Part shown: piece after piece, positions 8,233 through 14,218 of the stretch | Layout of the letters: each line of letters begins with the position of its first letter | Position numbering within the stretch: position 1 is the stretch's first letter | Assembly: GCA_038230275.1 (NCBI GenBank) | Contig: JBBRNO010000159.1 | Coordinates: forward strand, 1-14,546 | From: JANXXV01 sp038230275 | GTDB lineage: Bacteria > Acidobacteriota > Terriglobia > Bryobacterales > Bryobacteraceae | Length of the DNA: 14,546 nucleotides | Direction of reading: 5' to 3' | Position numbers and translations under genes: made by a program | Notes under the pieces: generated by a model | What the model was told of the DNA's origin: nothing | What the model saw: only the letters and a program-made list of their open reading frames with translations | Databases searched by the model: none

Positions 8233-8952
8233 TCAGTTTAATCCGGTGACATAAACTCTCAATTCAATTTCATTTCGTATCAGCAACATCCAGGACAGGC
8301 ACCCCTCTTTTCCTTCTGCTACTCGGAAGCCCCAAGAGATCCTCATGCGAGATCTGAATCTGCAACACAAGACCTGCAGAGCGCCAAGCGGCATGGCTTC
8401 ATCGCCTACAAAATCCATCCTCCATGGGTGCTGATAACGCGACAGTCCGATTATCAATTGGATATCGAAGTAGCTAAGGCTGTACGCCCGGCGGCCGGGC
8501 GCTAACTTTCCCCCGATGTTTGACCGGGTGTGCGCTGATAGCCGCGACGAGGCGATGAAAGTCGGGCCGGGTGCTCGACGATCTGAACTATCTTACCTAC
8601 GGCGATCAACTGAACGTGCATGCCTCGTCGGAGACGGTGAGAAGTTGCGTGCATAGACCACCGACCGGCCACTTACACGTCACTTAGACGCGCCTACTTC
8701 TGAAAGAGGCGGAGTTCTGCGGGTTGTTGGCCAATTTAGCACATTTCGGCTGTCCCTATGTTAGCCAAAAGTCGGAGCAAACTCGAAGCAGGAGAAAGTG
8801 GCTCGCCACACAGGAACTCTAACCCAAGGTCCTTGTGTTGGCAGAGACCGATGAGTTCTTAGCTAGTCAGAAATCCCGGAATACAATCACAGACTTGCTG
8901 TCGGCCCGTTTCAGTACCATCTATCCTCAATCCTTAGAGTCCGCTTGGCTGG
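8233..8952. other. Gene-poor gap between the RHS operon and the ubiquitin-like cassette
   Basis: I find no convincing gene here. One minus-strand ORF (8233-8457) lacks support. Two plus-strand stretches (about 8574-8690, beginning RVLDDLNYLTYGD, and 8703-8820, containing NLAHFGCPYVSQ) read like broken protein tails without starts and may be remnants of a decayed gene. A GC-rich hairpin (7-bp arms CGCCCGG/CCGGGCG, 3-nt loop) lies at 8485-8501 without a T-tract. No clear terminator follows the methyltransferase stop at 8953. Confidence 0.5.
8485..8501. repeat. GC-rich inverted repeat (7-bp arms)
   Basis: CGCCCGG, a 3-nt loop and CCGGGCG form a perfect hairpin in the gap between the two gene blocks. 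There is no U-run on either side, so it is a poor intrinsic terminator. It may mark a regulatory site or a junction. Confidence 0.35.
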
Positions 8953-10029
8953 TCAATACGGAAATTGTTTGGTGTCGTTTCCAAACGTCGTCCAGTCGGT
9001 TCGCTCTTGCCGGCTGAAAAGCTCAACCTTTTCTCCGGGGCAGGTCGCTTCTACGAGTCTATAGAATTCTTCTGGTTTTCGTGAATGCTCGCGACGGGCC
9101 GCTTCCAGGACCGTGCGATGACAACCGTTCAGAAAGACAGGCTTACCTCTTATAGCCAAAAGGCAGTGTTCTGTCTGCCCTCGAAGCCATTCGCCTGTCC
9201 CCATCCGATCCTTAACCCAGGTAAGCAGAGTTTTGTATTCGAAGTTCCATGCCTCGACAACTTCAAAGGAAACGCGAAGATGGGCATTTGTGGTCCAAAG
9301 CCACAGGATGGCGTTTTTGTCTGCGATATCGGTCACCGGAATCGCCTTTATTTCTTGAATCGACATTGTGGGATAAGGCAGATCGCTTCCGGTTTCATAG
9401 CGCCAAGGCGGATCGGCCACGATTACTTGAAAAGGTCCCGTCGGCAGCTTTGGTTGTTCGGCCAGTAATTCCTTTGCTTGCCTGAGTACTGTCAGCCGAC
9501 GGTACGCACCGGCCACTTTGCCATTGCGGTCCATTCGCTCGACAAGGTGGCCGTACTCCTCAGGCTCCTCTTCGGCAGCCTCAATCACGGCCTCGGCACG
9601 TTCAATTGTCGTACGGCCAACTCCAAGATACCGAGCGATCCTGTCCCTTGCATCTCCTTGAGATTCCTCCAGGGCGGGACGACAAAGATCTGCTCGGGTG
9701 CCTTGTCGTTCTCTCGCGGCACGGCGTTCCAGCGGTTCGATTGCGCGCTTGAGCGCAACGATCTCGCTTGGCAGAAGATCTTTGCGCACGAAATTCTCGT
9801 GCGCTTCGCCGGATGCGGCCTGGTAAAGGTCGACTACTGTGACCGGCACCTCGGTCCAACCAAGGTGCCGGCAAGCTTCCAATCGTCGCTGTCCCGCAAT
9901 TAACCGCCCCTCCGGCGTGACCACGACGGGGTGCAGCAGGCCCACTTCGGCAATGCTTTGGGCGAGCGTGCTGAGATCGCCGAGGTCCTTCCTGTAGCGA
10001 TAGCCGATTTGGATGTCATCGACGTTCAT
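8953..10029 (-). CDS. ParB N-terminal domain fused to an MT-A70-type DNA adenine methyltransferase (358 aa)
   Basis: Residues ~1-70 are a ParB/Spo0J N-terminal domain, with HPVVVTPEGRLIAGQRRL at ~33-50, where the ParB nucleotide-binding GxRR motif sits. Residues ~130-150 look like a helix-turn-helix (RIARYLGVGRTTIERAE). Residues ~198-345 are an MT-A70 methyltransferase with the catalytic DPPW at 206-209, then ILWLWTTNAHL and an EHCLLAIRGKP segment, ending HSRKPEEFYRLVE and VELFSRQ, all typical of the family. Bacterial and phage members are expected to transfer a methyl group from SAM to adenine N6 in DNA. The ParB half probably directs it to a site or to a substrate. It is the last gene of the Ubl cassette, 12 bp after the 48-aa gene, with an upstream GGAGGTGAG. 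The fusion is also found in phages and plasmids. Confidence 0.9.
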   Translation of the reverse strand: MNVDDIQIGYRYRKDLGDLSTLAQSIAEVGLLHPVVVTPEGRLIAGQRRLEACRHLGWTEVPVTVVDLYQAASGEAHENFVRKDLLPSEIVALKRAIEPLERRAARERQGTRADLCRPALEESQGDARDRIARYLGVGRTTIERAEAVIEAAEEEPEEYGHLVERMDRNGKVAGAYRRLTVLRQAKELLAEQPKLPTGPFQVIVADPPWRYETGSDLPYPTMSIQEIKAIPVTDIADKNAILWLWTTNAHLRVSFEVVEAWNFEYKTLLTWVKDRMGTGEWLRGQTEHCLLAIRGKPVFLNGCHRTVLEAARREHSRKPEEFYRLVEATCPGEKVELFSRQERTDWTTFGNDTKQFPY

Positions 10030-10041
10030 TGAAGAAACGGC

Positions 10042-10188
10042 TCACCTCCATTTCCTCGGACGCTTCTTTGGGTTATAAAGCCCAAGCGTCGCAACCGACA
10101 AGAGTCCCTTGAAGACCCCTTTCACAATCCCCTTACCCTCACGGCCGAGTGCTCGGCTTAATGATTCTCGTTTTCTCCACTTTGCCAT
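10042..10188 (-). CDS. Hidden 48-aa basic small protein between E1 and ParB-methyltransferase
   Basis: The ATG overlaps the E1 stop codon as TAATG, and an excellent ribosome binding site (AAAGGAG, 7 nt before the ATG) lies inside the last E1 codons. The stop TGA is 12 bp before the next gene. The peptide has a Lys/Arg-rich start (MAKWRKRE), a central Gly/Val/Leu-rich, possibly amphipathic helix (KGIVKGVFKGLLSVA), and a strongly basic end (NPKKRPRKWR). Roughly one residue in three is Lys or Arg. I recognise no family. It could bind nucleic acid, the membrane or a cassette protein. The translational coupling makes it more than a chance ORF, but its function is unknown. Confidence 0.7.
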   Translation of the reverse strand: MAKWRKRESLSRALGREGKGIVKGVFKGLLSVATLGLYNPKKRPRKWR

Positions 10189-10997
10189 TACGAATCTCCT
10201 TTTTTGTGATGTGAGTTCGGTTCATCTATCGCGAACATCCGGCAGCTCTCACTGGCCGCAAGTAGCGAGGAGCCGTCCAGCGTGCCATCCGAGAGACTGA
10301 TTCTGCGGTAGTTCCAACTGCGCGACCGCTTCATTAGCAGCGTGTCTATTGCATATACTGCGAGCGCACCGAGCGCCTGCAGAATGTCAGCAATCGCTGG
10401 TGTCCCCGGGCAGGGGTAGCGGTCGTCATTGACCATGTCGGGAAAGAGGCAGCCGATGCAAGCGCCTGCTCGTTCCTGCACGAATACATATCCGTGATCG
10501 CCATCACGGCTAACAGCCGTAAAGATCACAGGGATGCCACTCGTTCGGAAATACCGGCTCGCTTTAATGCGAGCCGGGTTGTTGTCTACGCCGCAAACCG
10601 CGACGCCGCACGGCAGGTCAATCTCTCTGGTAATGGCCTCCTCCAGTCGAAATGGGTGACCGCGGAGTTCCGTTGCAGCAATGCATTCGCGCTGCAAATT
10701 CTGCGCCAACGCCACAGCCTTGTTTCGTCCGATATCCGCTTCATAGAAACGTTGCCGATTCAAGTTGCTCGGTTCAACGACGTCGTCGTCAAGCAGGGTG
10801 ATACTGCCGATCCCCTTTCGTGCTACCGTGGGCGCGATATGTGAGATGATCCCGCCTGCGCCGATGCAAACGATACTGCTCCGCGAAAAGACCTCCTGGT
10901 TAAATCCGACGATCTTTCTCTGGCGGTCCCCCGCTTCCGGAATCGCTTTGGCCCTAAGCCGGATCGAGGTTGGTGAGGCGGTAAATACCGGGTGCAT
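10188..10997 (-). CDS. ThiF/MoeB-type E1-like Ubl-activating enzyme (269 aa)
   Basis: I chose the ATG at 10997 because AAGGAG lies 9 nt upstream; a longer frame opens at 11069 but would overlap the JAB gene by 116 nt. The adenylation domain has the ATP-binding GAGG at 46-49, an acidic patch LLDDD at 68-72, NLNRQ at 78-82, Lys93 in the DIGRNKA motif and Asp138 in GVDNNPAR. CIGCLFP at 180-186 is the first zinc CxxC, and Cys196 (CPGTPA) falls where MoeB/Uba4-type enzymes carry the catalytic thioester cysteine. The second CxxC pair of MoeB is not present; only Cys252 remains. By family it adenylates the Ubl C-terminus and probably passes it to Cys196. It overlaps the JAB gene by 44 nt and the 48-aa gene by 1 nt. 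Confidence 0.92.
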   Translation of the reverse strand: MHPVFTASPTSIRLRAKAIPEAGDRQRKIVGFNQEVFSRSSIVCIGAGGIISHIAPTVARKGIGSITLLDDDVVEPSNLNRQRFYEADIGRNKAVALAQNLQRECIAATELRGHPFRLEEAITREIDLPCGVAVCGVDNNPARIKASRYFRTSGIPVIFTAVSRDGDHGYVFVQERAGACIGCLFPDMVNDDRYPCPGTPAIADILQALGALAVYAIDTLLMKRSRSWNYRRISLSDGTLDGSSLLAASESCRMFAIDEPNSHHKKGDS

Positions 10998-11643
10998 GTT
11001 GTTCCACTCCTTTTCCATGAACTTCAATTTCAAGATTCTGATCGAGCCGGACGAATCGGACGTATCCATCCCGGCTAAAAATGGCCATCACAGCAACATG
11101 CCCTGCCGCTTCCAGGCGCTTTTGAAAATTCTCGTCAGTGCCGGACGGGTGGGTCGCGTCCACGCCGGTTCCCGGATGACTGTGGAAGTGCGCCAGCAGC
11201 CGATGACCGAACTGCTCCAACTTGATGAGCAGCTTGTGCGTGGCACGCTGGTCGCCCGTCACGCCCATCATGGTCCGCTTTTGATGGGCGAACTCCGCCC
11301 ATTGGTCGAGCACGTTCACGCCCTCCACCTCACTGCCGGTGATGAAGAAAAACTGCTCGTCCTGATCAACGGTTAGCTTGCGAAAGCTTTCGTGCAGGAA
11401 CAACGAACTGACAGCGTAGCGGTGCGAACCCGCTTCCTTGTCTATCGGGGCTTCGCCCGTCTTAATCAGATCCAACGAACTGAGAAACTCGTTGGTCTGT
11501 CTGATCTTCATCAGCAGCGTGGCCAGTCGCCGATTCCGTTTGCCTGAAGTAGCGGTCTTTGAGAATTCCTCTATAAATGACCGTCGCTGGTTCAGCCACC
11601 GCTGCTGTTCGGTTTCAAGATGATTCAATGCTTCAGTTTTCAT
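10954..11643 (-). CDS. JAB/MPN (JAMM) metalloprotease, candidate deubiquitinase-like enzyme (229 aa)
   Basis: The JAMM zinc-protease motif is complete: HFHSHP with His154 and His156, then Ser167 and Asp170 (SGTD) ten residues further, and a likely catalytic Glu at 105 or 107 in the ITGSEVEG strand. Residues 1-~70 are a helical, charged N-terminal extension, probably coiled coil, not part of the JAB core, which spans ~74-205. By family this enzyme would trim the Ubl precursor and/or cleave Ubl from targets. The start has AAAGGA 9 nt upstream, and the gene follows the E2-like gene after 14 bp. The 3' end overlaps the E1 gene by 44 nt, typical of a co-evolved operon. Confidence 0.92.
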   Translation of the reverse strand: MKTEALNHLETEQQRWLNQRRSFIEEFSKTATSGKRNRRLATLLMKIRQTNEFLSSLDLIKTGEAPIDKEAGSHRYAVSSLFLHESFRKLTVDQDEQFFFITGSEVEGVNVLDQWAEFAHQKRTMMGVTGDQRATHKLLIKLEQFGHRLLAHFHSHPGTGVDATHPSGTDENFQKRLEAAGHVAVMAIFSRDGYVRFVRLDQNLEIEVHGKGVEQHAPGIYRLTNLDPA

Positions 11644-11657
11644 AATTGTTATTCCTT

Positions 11658-12053
11658 TCAGACTTCGTAAGCGTCAGTAATGAGCCGCTCGATAGTCAGA
11701 ATTCCTGAGCTGACGTCGCGCGGTTGTCGGGACATGTGCACCAGATACCAGTGGTTGCCGCGGTCCTGAAAGCAGGTCCAGTGGCTATGGCCGCGGATCT
11801 GATGCGACGGGTTGGACAAGAAGAAATCGATGTGGCCGCCGCGATGTTCTTCGATATGGCCAAAGAACGCCTCGTACGGCGTAGCAAAGCTGCCGGTATA
11901 CACGTTGCCGTTGCGAGTCCAGCCCCGTTCCTGCCAGTACGGAATCTCCCTTCGCTGGACCGCAATTGCGGGGCCTTGCCCCCGCACCACGCGCGACAGA
12001 AAGCCGCGAATGGAAGCGGGGGCAGACCGGGTGCCGATGTCCTTTATGCGCAC
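11658..12053 (-). CDS. Candidate E2/UBC-like protein with a single cysteine (131 aa)
   Basis: The protein has one cysteine, Cys94, in a His-rich stretch GHSHWTCF. Upstream is TPYEAFFGHIEE at ~58-69, which recalls the TPYEGG turn of E2 enzymes, then a strand IDFFLSNP (75-82). Downstream are a Trp (W102) and a C-terminal helix (SSGILTIERLI), echoing the order of the E2 fold: strand, Cys, Trp, helix. The canonical HPN tripeptide and PxxPP segment are missing, so the assignment rests partly on position between the Ubl and the JAB and E1 genes. The only available start is GTG at 12053, overlapping the Ubl gene by 10 nt. Alternative: an unrelated cassette-specific domain whose Cys is structural. 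Confidence 0.6.
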   Translation of the reverse strand: MRIKDIGTRSAPASIRGFLSRVVRGQGPAIAVQRREIPYWQERGWTRNGNVYTGSFATPYEAFFGHIEEHRGGHIDFFLSNPSHQIRGHSHWTCFQDRGNHWYLVHMSRQPRDVSSGILTIERLITDAYEV

Positions 12054-12283
12054 CGCTCCAGCTCTCCGACTTCGGCCTTGGTTGAAGCGAAGATTTTCTC
12101 GCCGTCTTTCACCTTGTCGTACACGGACTCGGCGGCGGCGAAAAACGGTTCGTTCGGACCCTTGGACAACAAGTAGTCCCGAAGATTCAGTTGCTGGAGG
12201 ATGTCACCAGCCGTAGTGCCGGGCTGCATCTCCACGTCTCGGATCTGGCCGGTTCCGGCCACAACAACAGATAACTTTTTCAT
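12044..12283 (-). CDS. Ubiquitin-like beta-grasp protein (79 aa)
   Basis: I chose the ATG at 12283 rather than the open frame's start at 12397 because it opens the folded domain and has AAAAAGGAG upstream, at a slightly long spacing. The pattern is beta-grasp: strand KLSVVVAG, strand QIRDVEMQPG, helix TAGDILQQLNL, then loops and strands ending DGEKIFASTKAEVG. It resembles ThiS/MoaD and the bacterial Ubls of E1-E2-JAB operons. The C-terminus is not di-glycine. The fold appears to end at Gly73, followed by six residues, ELERCA, so a processed form ending in ...EVG is plausible. It is the first gene after the hairpin and overlaps the E2-like gene by 10 nt. Confidence 0.85.
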   Translation of the reverse strand: MKKLSVVVAGTGQIRDVEMQPGTTAGDILQQLNLRDYLLSKGPNEPFFAAAESVYDKVKDGEKIFASTKAEVGELERCA

Positions 12284-12471
12284 AACGATTCTCGATTCTC
12301 CTTTTTGCAATTTCGCGAGGCTGATCTGCTCCCGCTGTGAGTGGTTGGGTAAGCACGAACTCCGAACGTGAAAGCCGTGCCAAAGAAAAGAGACCAAGGT
12401 ATAAAGCTTGGTCTCTTGCTGCGAAGCGCCCGGGATGAGAATTCATCCATGGCGTTCCGCCACCTGCGTCG
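12284..12471 (-). promoter_or_regulatory. Leader region before the Ubl cassette
   Basis: This 188-bp non-coding gap separates the DUF2958 gene from the Ubl gene. It contains the strong hairpin at 12388-12417 and the AAAAAGGAG ribosome binding site near 12298-12306. I see no near-consensus -35/-10 pair below the hairpin. The cassette may have a weak or non-sigma70 promoter, or may be reached by read-through. Confidence 0.3.
12388..12417 (-). terminator. Probable intrinsic terminator (11-bp stem) after DUF2958
   Basis: AAGAGACCAAG, an 8-nt loop and CTTGGTCTCTT form a perfect 11-bp stem. On the minus strand the stem runs directly into TTTCTTT-rich sequence, as in a Rho-independent terminator. 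It lies ~55 bp after the DUF2958 stop and ~105 bp before the Ubl start. On the plus strand the flanking A-rich tract is on the wrong side. It either ends the integrase-DUF2958 transcript or acts as an attenuator controlling read-through into the Ubl cassette. Confidence 0.7.
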
Positions 12472-12783
12472 TTATGAATCCGGCGCGGGTACAACATCAG
12501 TGAGCCTGCCTTCGGTGAAGGTCAGGTCGAATTCCACGCAACTCCCAGTGGGGTTGCGCAGCGTCTCCAGCTCGGAGAGCAGGAAATAGCCAAACTCGTC
12601 CGCATGGCCAGAGACGAAACCGAAGAACCGGTAATCTTCCCCGGCAGCTTCGCCTTCGATCACATACCAGGCCCAGTCGGTACCGGGCAGGAAGAATCGG
12701 GCGTAGATGAACGGTTCGCTCTCGGCTTCCTGCGCATACAAGGGCGGAAGCCTGGCACGGAGTTGTGCTGAAAGTAGCAGCAT
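12472..12783 (-). CDS. DUF2958 family protein (103 aa)
   Basis: The sequence begins MLLLSAQLRARLPPLYAQE, continues with TDWAWYVIEGE and YRFFGFVSG, and then FGYFLLSELETLRNP. This is the pattern I know from DUF2958 proteins, and the length is typical for that family. These small proteins are common on plasmids and integrative elements; their molecular role is not established. The start follows AAGGA inside the end of the 76-aa gene, 4 bp after its stop, so the two are co-transcribed. It supports a mobile-element origin for the whole block. Confidence 0.85.
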   Translation of the reverse strand: MLLLSAQLRARLPPLYAQEAESEPFIYARFFLPGTDWAWYVIEGEAAGEDYRFFGFVSGHADEFGYFLLSELETLRNPTGSCVEFDLTFTEGRLTDVVPAPDS

Positions 12784-12787
12784 CGGA

Positions 12788-13018
12788 TTACATTCCTTCG
12801 AACAGCTTCTTGGCCTCTTCGAACTTCTGCAGCTGCCGCCGTTTGGTCTTCAGCTCCTCTTCGCCTTCGGCAATCTCGGCCTTCAGTTTTTCCGCCTGTT
12901 CGAGCACGACCTCAACGGGCGTCTTCTTTTTCCACGGTTTTCGGCTCTCGAACTTAGTCGCTGGAGGAGCCGGTTTGGGATCCGACGGTTTCGGATCCGG
13001 CTGTTTGGGTACTGGCAT
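12788..13018 (-). CDS. Pro-rich/coiled-coil small protein overlapping the integrase gene (76 aa)
   Basis: I prefer the ATG at 13018, with AAAGGA 7-8 nt upstream; ATG at 13024 is also possible, and the open frame extends to 13087. Residues 1-~20 are a Pro/Lys-rich repeat (PxPKP units), then a basic patch (RKPWKKK). Residues ~34-72 are a highly charged Glu/Lys helix with heptad-like Leu and Ala spacing, a probable coiled coil. No family recognised. The gene overlaps the integrase 3' end by 65 nt in another frame, so the low-complexity Pro-rich head and the integrase's Ser/Gly/Thr-rich tail share the same DNA. It precedes DUF2958 by 4 bp. Confidence 0.7.
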   Translation of the reverse strand: MPVPKQPDPKPSDPKPAPPATKFESRKPWKKKTPVEVVLEQAEKLKAEIAEGEEELKTKRRQLQKFEEAKKLFEGM

Positions 13019-13658
13019 GGTCATGTCCTTTGATGAATTCCTTTCGTTGCTGGTTGACCCAGGCTTCGAGCTTCCCGATGGCTTCACGCTTCACCGGCAA
13101 TTCGATGTGGGTATAGGTGGCATGCACTCGCGATCCTGAGGAGTGACCCATGAGCGCCATCCGTACGTCCTGGATGACTCCGGCCTCCATCAGGCGAGTG
13201 TTGAAGGTGTGGCGAAGATCGTGAAACCGAATATGGCGGAGTCCAGCGCGCCGGAGCGCACCCTGCCAAGCTCGCTTCACGATGCGGACCGGCTTGCCGC
13301 GGAAACCGATGATAAGTCCCGAGTCGGTCTCGCGACCGTCGAGCAGGAGCTCGCGCAGTCTTCCGGTGAGCGGGATCTCGCGGCTCTCCCCCTCTGGGGT
13401 TTTTGAGCGCGTGACGAACAGCAGCTTGCGTGAGAAGTCGATATCTTCCCAGCGCTGGCCGGTGATCTCCCCGCGCCGCATGCCGGTATCGAGGGCCATG
13501 ATCGTCATGGCGTGCAGGTGATCGGTTGCGTTGGCTAGGAGTAATTGTTCCTCGGCAACGCTCAATACCTGTCTGCGGGTGCGCCCCAGGGAGAATACAA
13601 CAACACCGAAAAGAGGAAAACTCTTAGCCAATACTAGCCAAGACCTTGAATTCCTCAC
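12954..13658 (-). CDS. Tyrosine recombinase/phage-type integrase, N-terminally truncated (234 aa)
   Basis: The catalytic domain is intact: Arg61 (TGMRRGEI), Lys86 (SKTPEGESREIP), His146 and Arg149 (HDLRHTF), His172 (MGHSSGS) and Tyr182 (ATYTHIEL). Homology begins only at about residue 28 (RRQVLSVAEEQ). The core-binding SAM-like domain normally found in the preceding ~100-150 residues is missing; instead there is a GTG start and ~27 atypical hydrophobic residues. I see no such domain in other frames upstream to ~13860. The protein is therefore probably a truncated, perhaps inactive, integrase, or a naturally short one. The C-terminal Ser/Gly/Thr-rich tail is shared with the overlapping 76-aa gene. 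It marks the block as an integrative element. Confidence 0.85.
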   Translation of the reverse strand: MRNSRSWLVLAKSFPLFGVVVFSLGRTRRQVLSVAEEQLLLANATDHLHAMTIMALDTGMRRGEITGQRWEDIDFSRKLLFVTRSKTPEGESREIPLTGRLRELLLDGRETDSGLIIGFRGKPVRIVKRAWQGALRRAGLRHIRFHDLRHTFNTRLMEAGVIQDVRMALMGHSSGSRVHATYTHIELPVKREAIGKLEAWVNQQRKEFIKGHDHASTQTAGSETVGSQTGSSSD

Positions 13659-13897
13659 TCGCCGGCGTGCCGAGGCGGAGATGGTCCGAGTAGGTTAGGG
13701 TGCAATCCGGCGTTCCTCTTACCCAAGGTGGACGAGATCTAGGTCCTGGAGGCCGCGACGAATTGGCAGCCGTTATGTCATGCCGGAGTAGATGCGGGGT
13801 CTCGAAAAGCTATGGTCGCAATACGTAGGTTGAAAGCGATAGAGTGCCGATCCGCTGAATCAGCGCCTCTGATTTATCCGTAAAACCGTGTAAGACG
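13659..13897. other. Non-coding gap upstream of the integrase
   Basis: I see no ORF with support on either strand. A 13-bp palindrome, CGCTGA-A-TCAGCG (13853-13865), lies ~30 bp beyond the stop of the SMR-like gene. It has no T-tract, so it is more likely a binding site than a terminator. The missing integrase N-terminus is not found here. Confidence 0.4.
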
Positions 13898-14218
13898 CTA
13901 CTTCTGACTGAAACAAAGGGCCACGAGGGCCAAAGCGATTGCTAGCACTCTGTGTGGGGTCACATGTTCCCCGAAGAGGATTCGACCAACTGCAATTGCG
14001 AGAACGACGGTTATCGACTCCCAAATGACAAACACGAGGCCAAAGTCCGTCCTTTTGAAAGCGAGTACAACCGGTATGGCACCGAGCATATAAAGAAGTA
14101 TTCCAAAAGATAACTCTAGCGGTCGCTCGATACCATTGCTTCGCTTGAGAAATACATCGCCTGTAATCGTCAACAGAACCCCGGTTGAAATCAGGATCCA
14201 AAGCCTGAGAATAGCCAT
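13898..14218 (-). CDS. Small four-helix SMR/DMT-like membrane protein (106 aa)
   Basis: I chose the ATG at 14218; the frame also opens at a TTG nine codons earlier. Four hydrophobic segments are visible at roughly residues 4-22, 35-53, 58-79 and 86-103, the size and topology of small multidrug resistance/EamA-like half transporters. Conserved-looking elements include GDVFLKRSNG after helix 1, TDFGLVFVIWESITVV in helix 3 and FGEHVTPHRVLAIALAL at the end. The membrane Glu in helix 1 that EmrE uses for proton and drug antiport is absent, so drug efflux should not be assumed. It may be a small DMT-type lipid- or metabolite-related transporter. It appears to be a stand-alone gene. Confidence 0.75.
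   Translation of the reverse strand: MAILRLWILISTGVLLTITGDVFLKRSNGIERPLELSFGILLYMLGAIPVVLAFKRTDFGLVFVIWESITVVLAIAVGRILFGEHVTPHRVLAIALALVALCFSQK

Noticed and set aside
11724..12216. Plus-strand ORFs of 150 and 134 aa opposite the E2-like and Ubl genes
   Set aside because: They are antisense to the coherent, ribosome-binding-site-linked operon and have shadow-like composition.
12204..12497. 97-aa minus-strand ORF over the Ubl start and hairpin
   Set aside because: It crosses the terminator-like hairpin and overlaps the Ubl gene in another frame; no folded-domain pattern.
13663..13740. tRNA-like look near the integrase (GCCGGCGTGCCGAGG start)
   Set aside because: The acceptor strands do not pair and there is no proper T-loop or anticodon arm, so I do not call a tRNA or an att site there.
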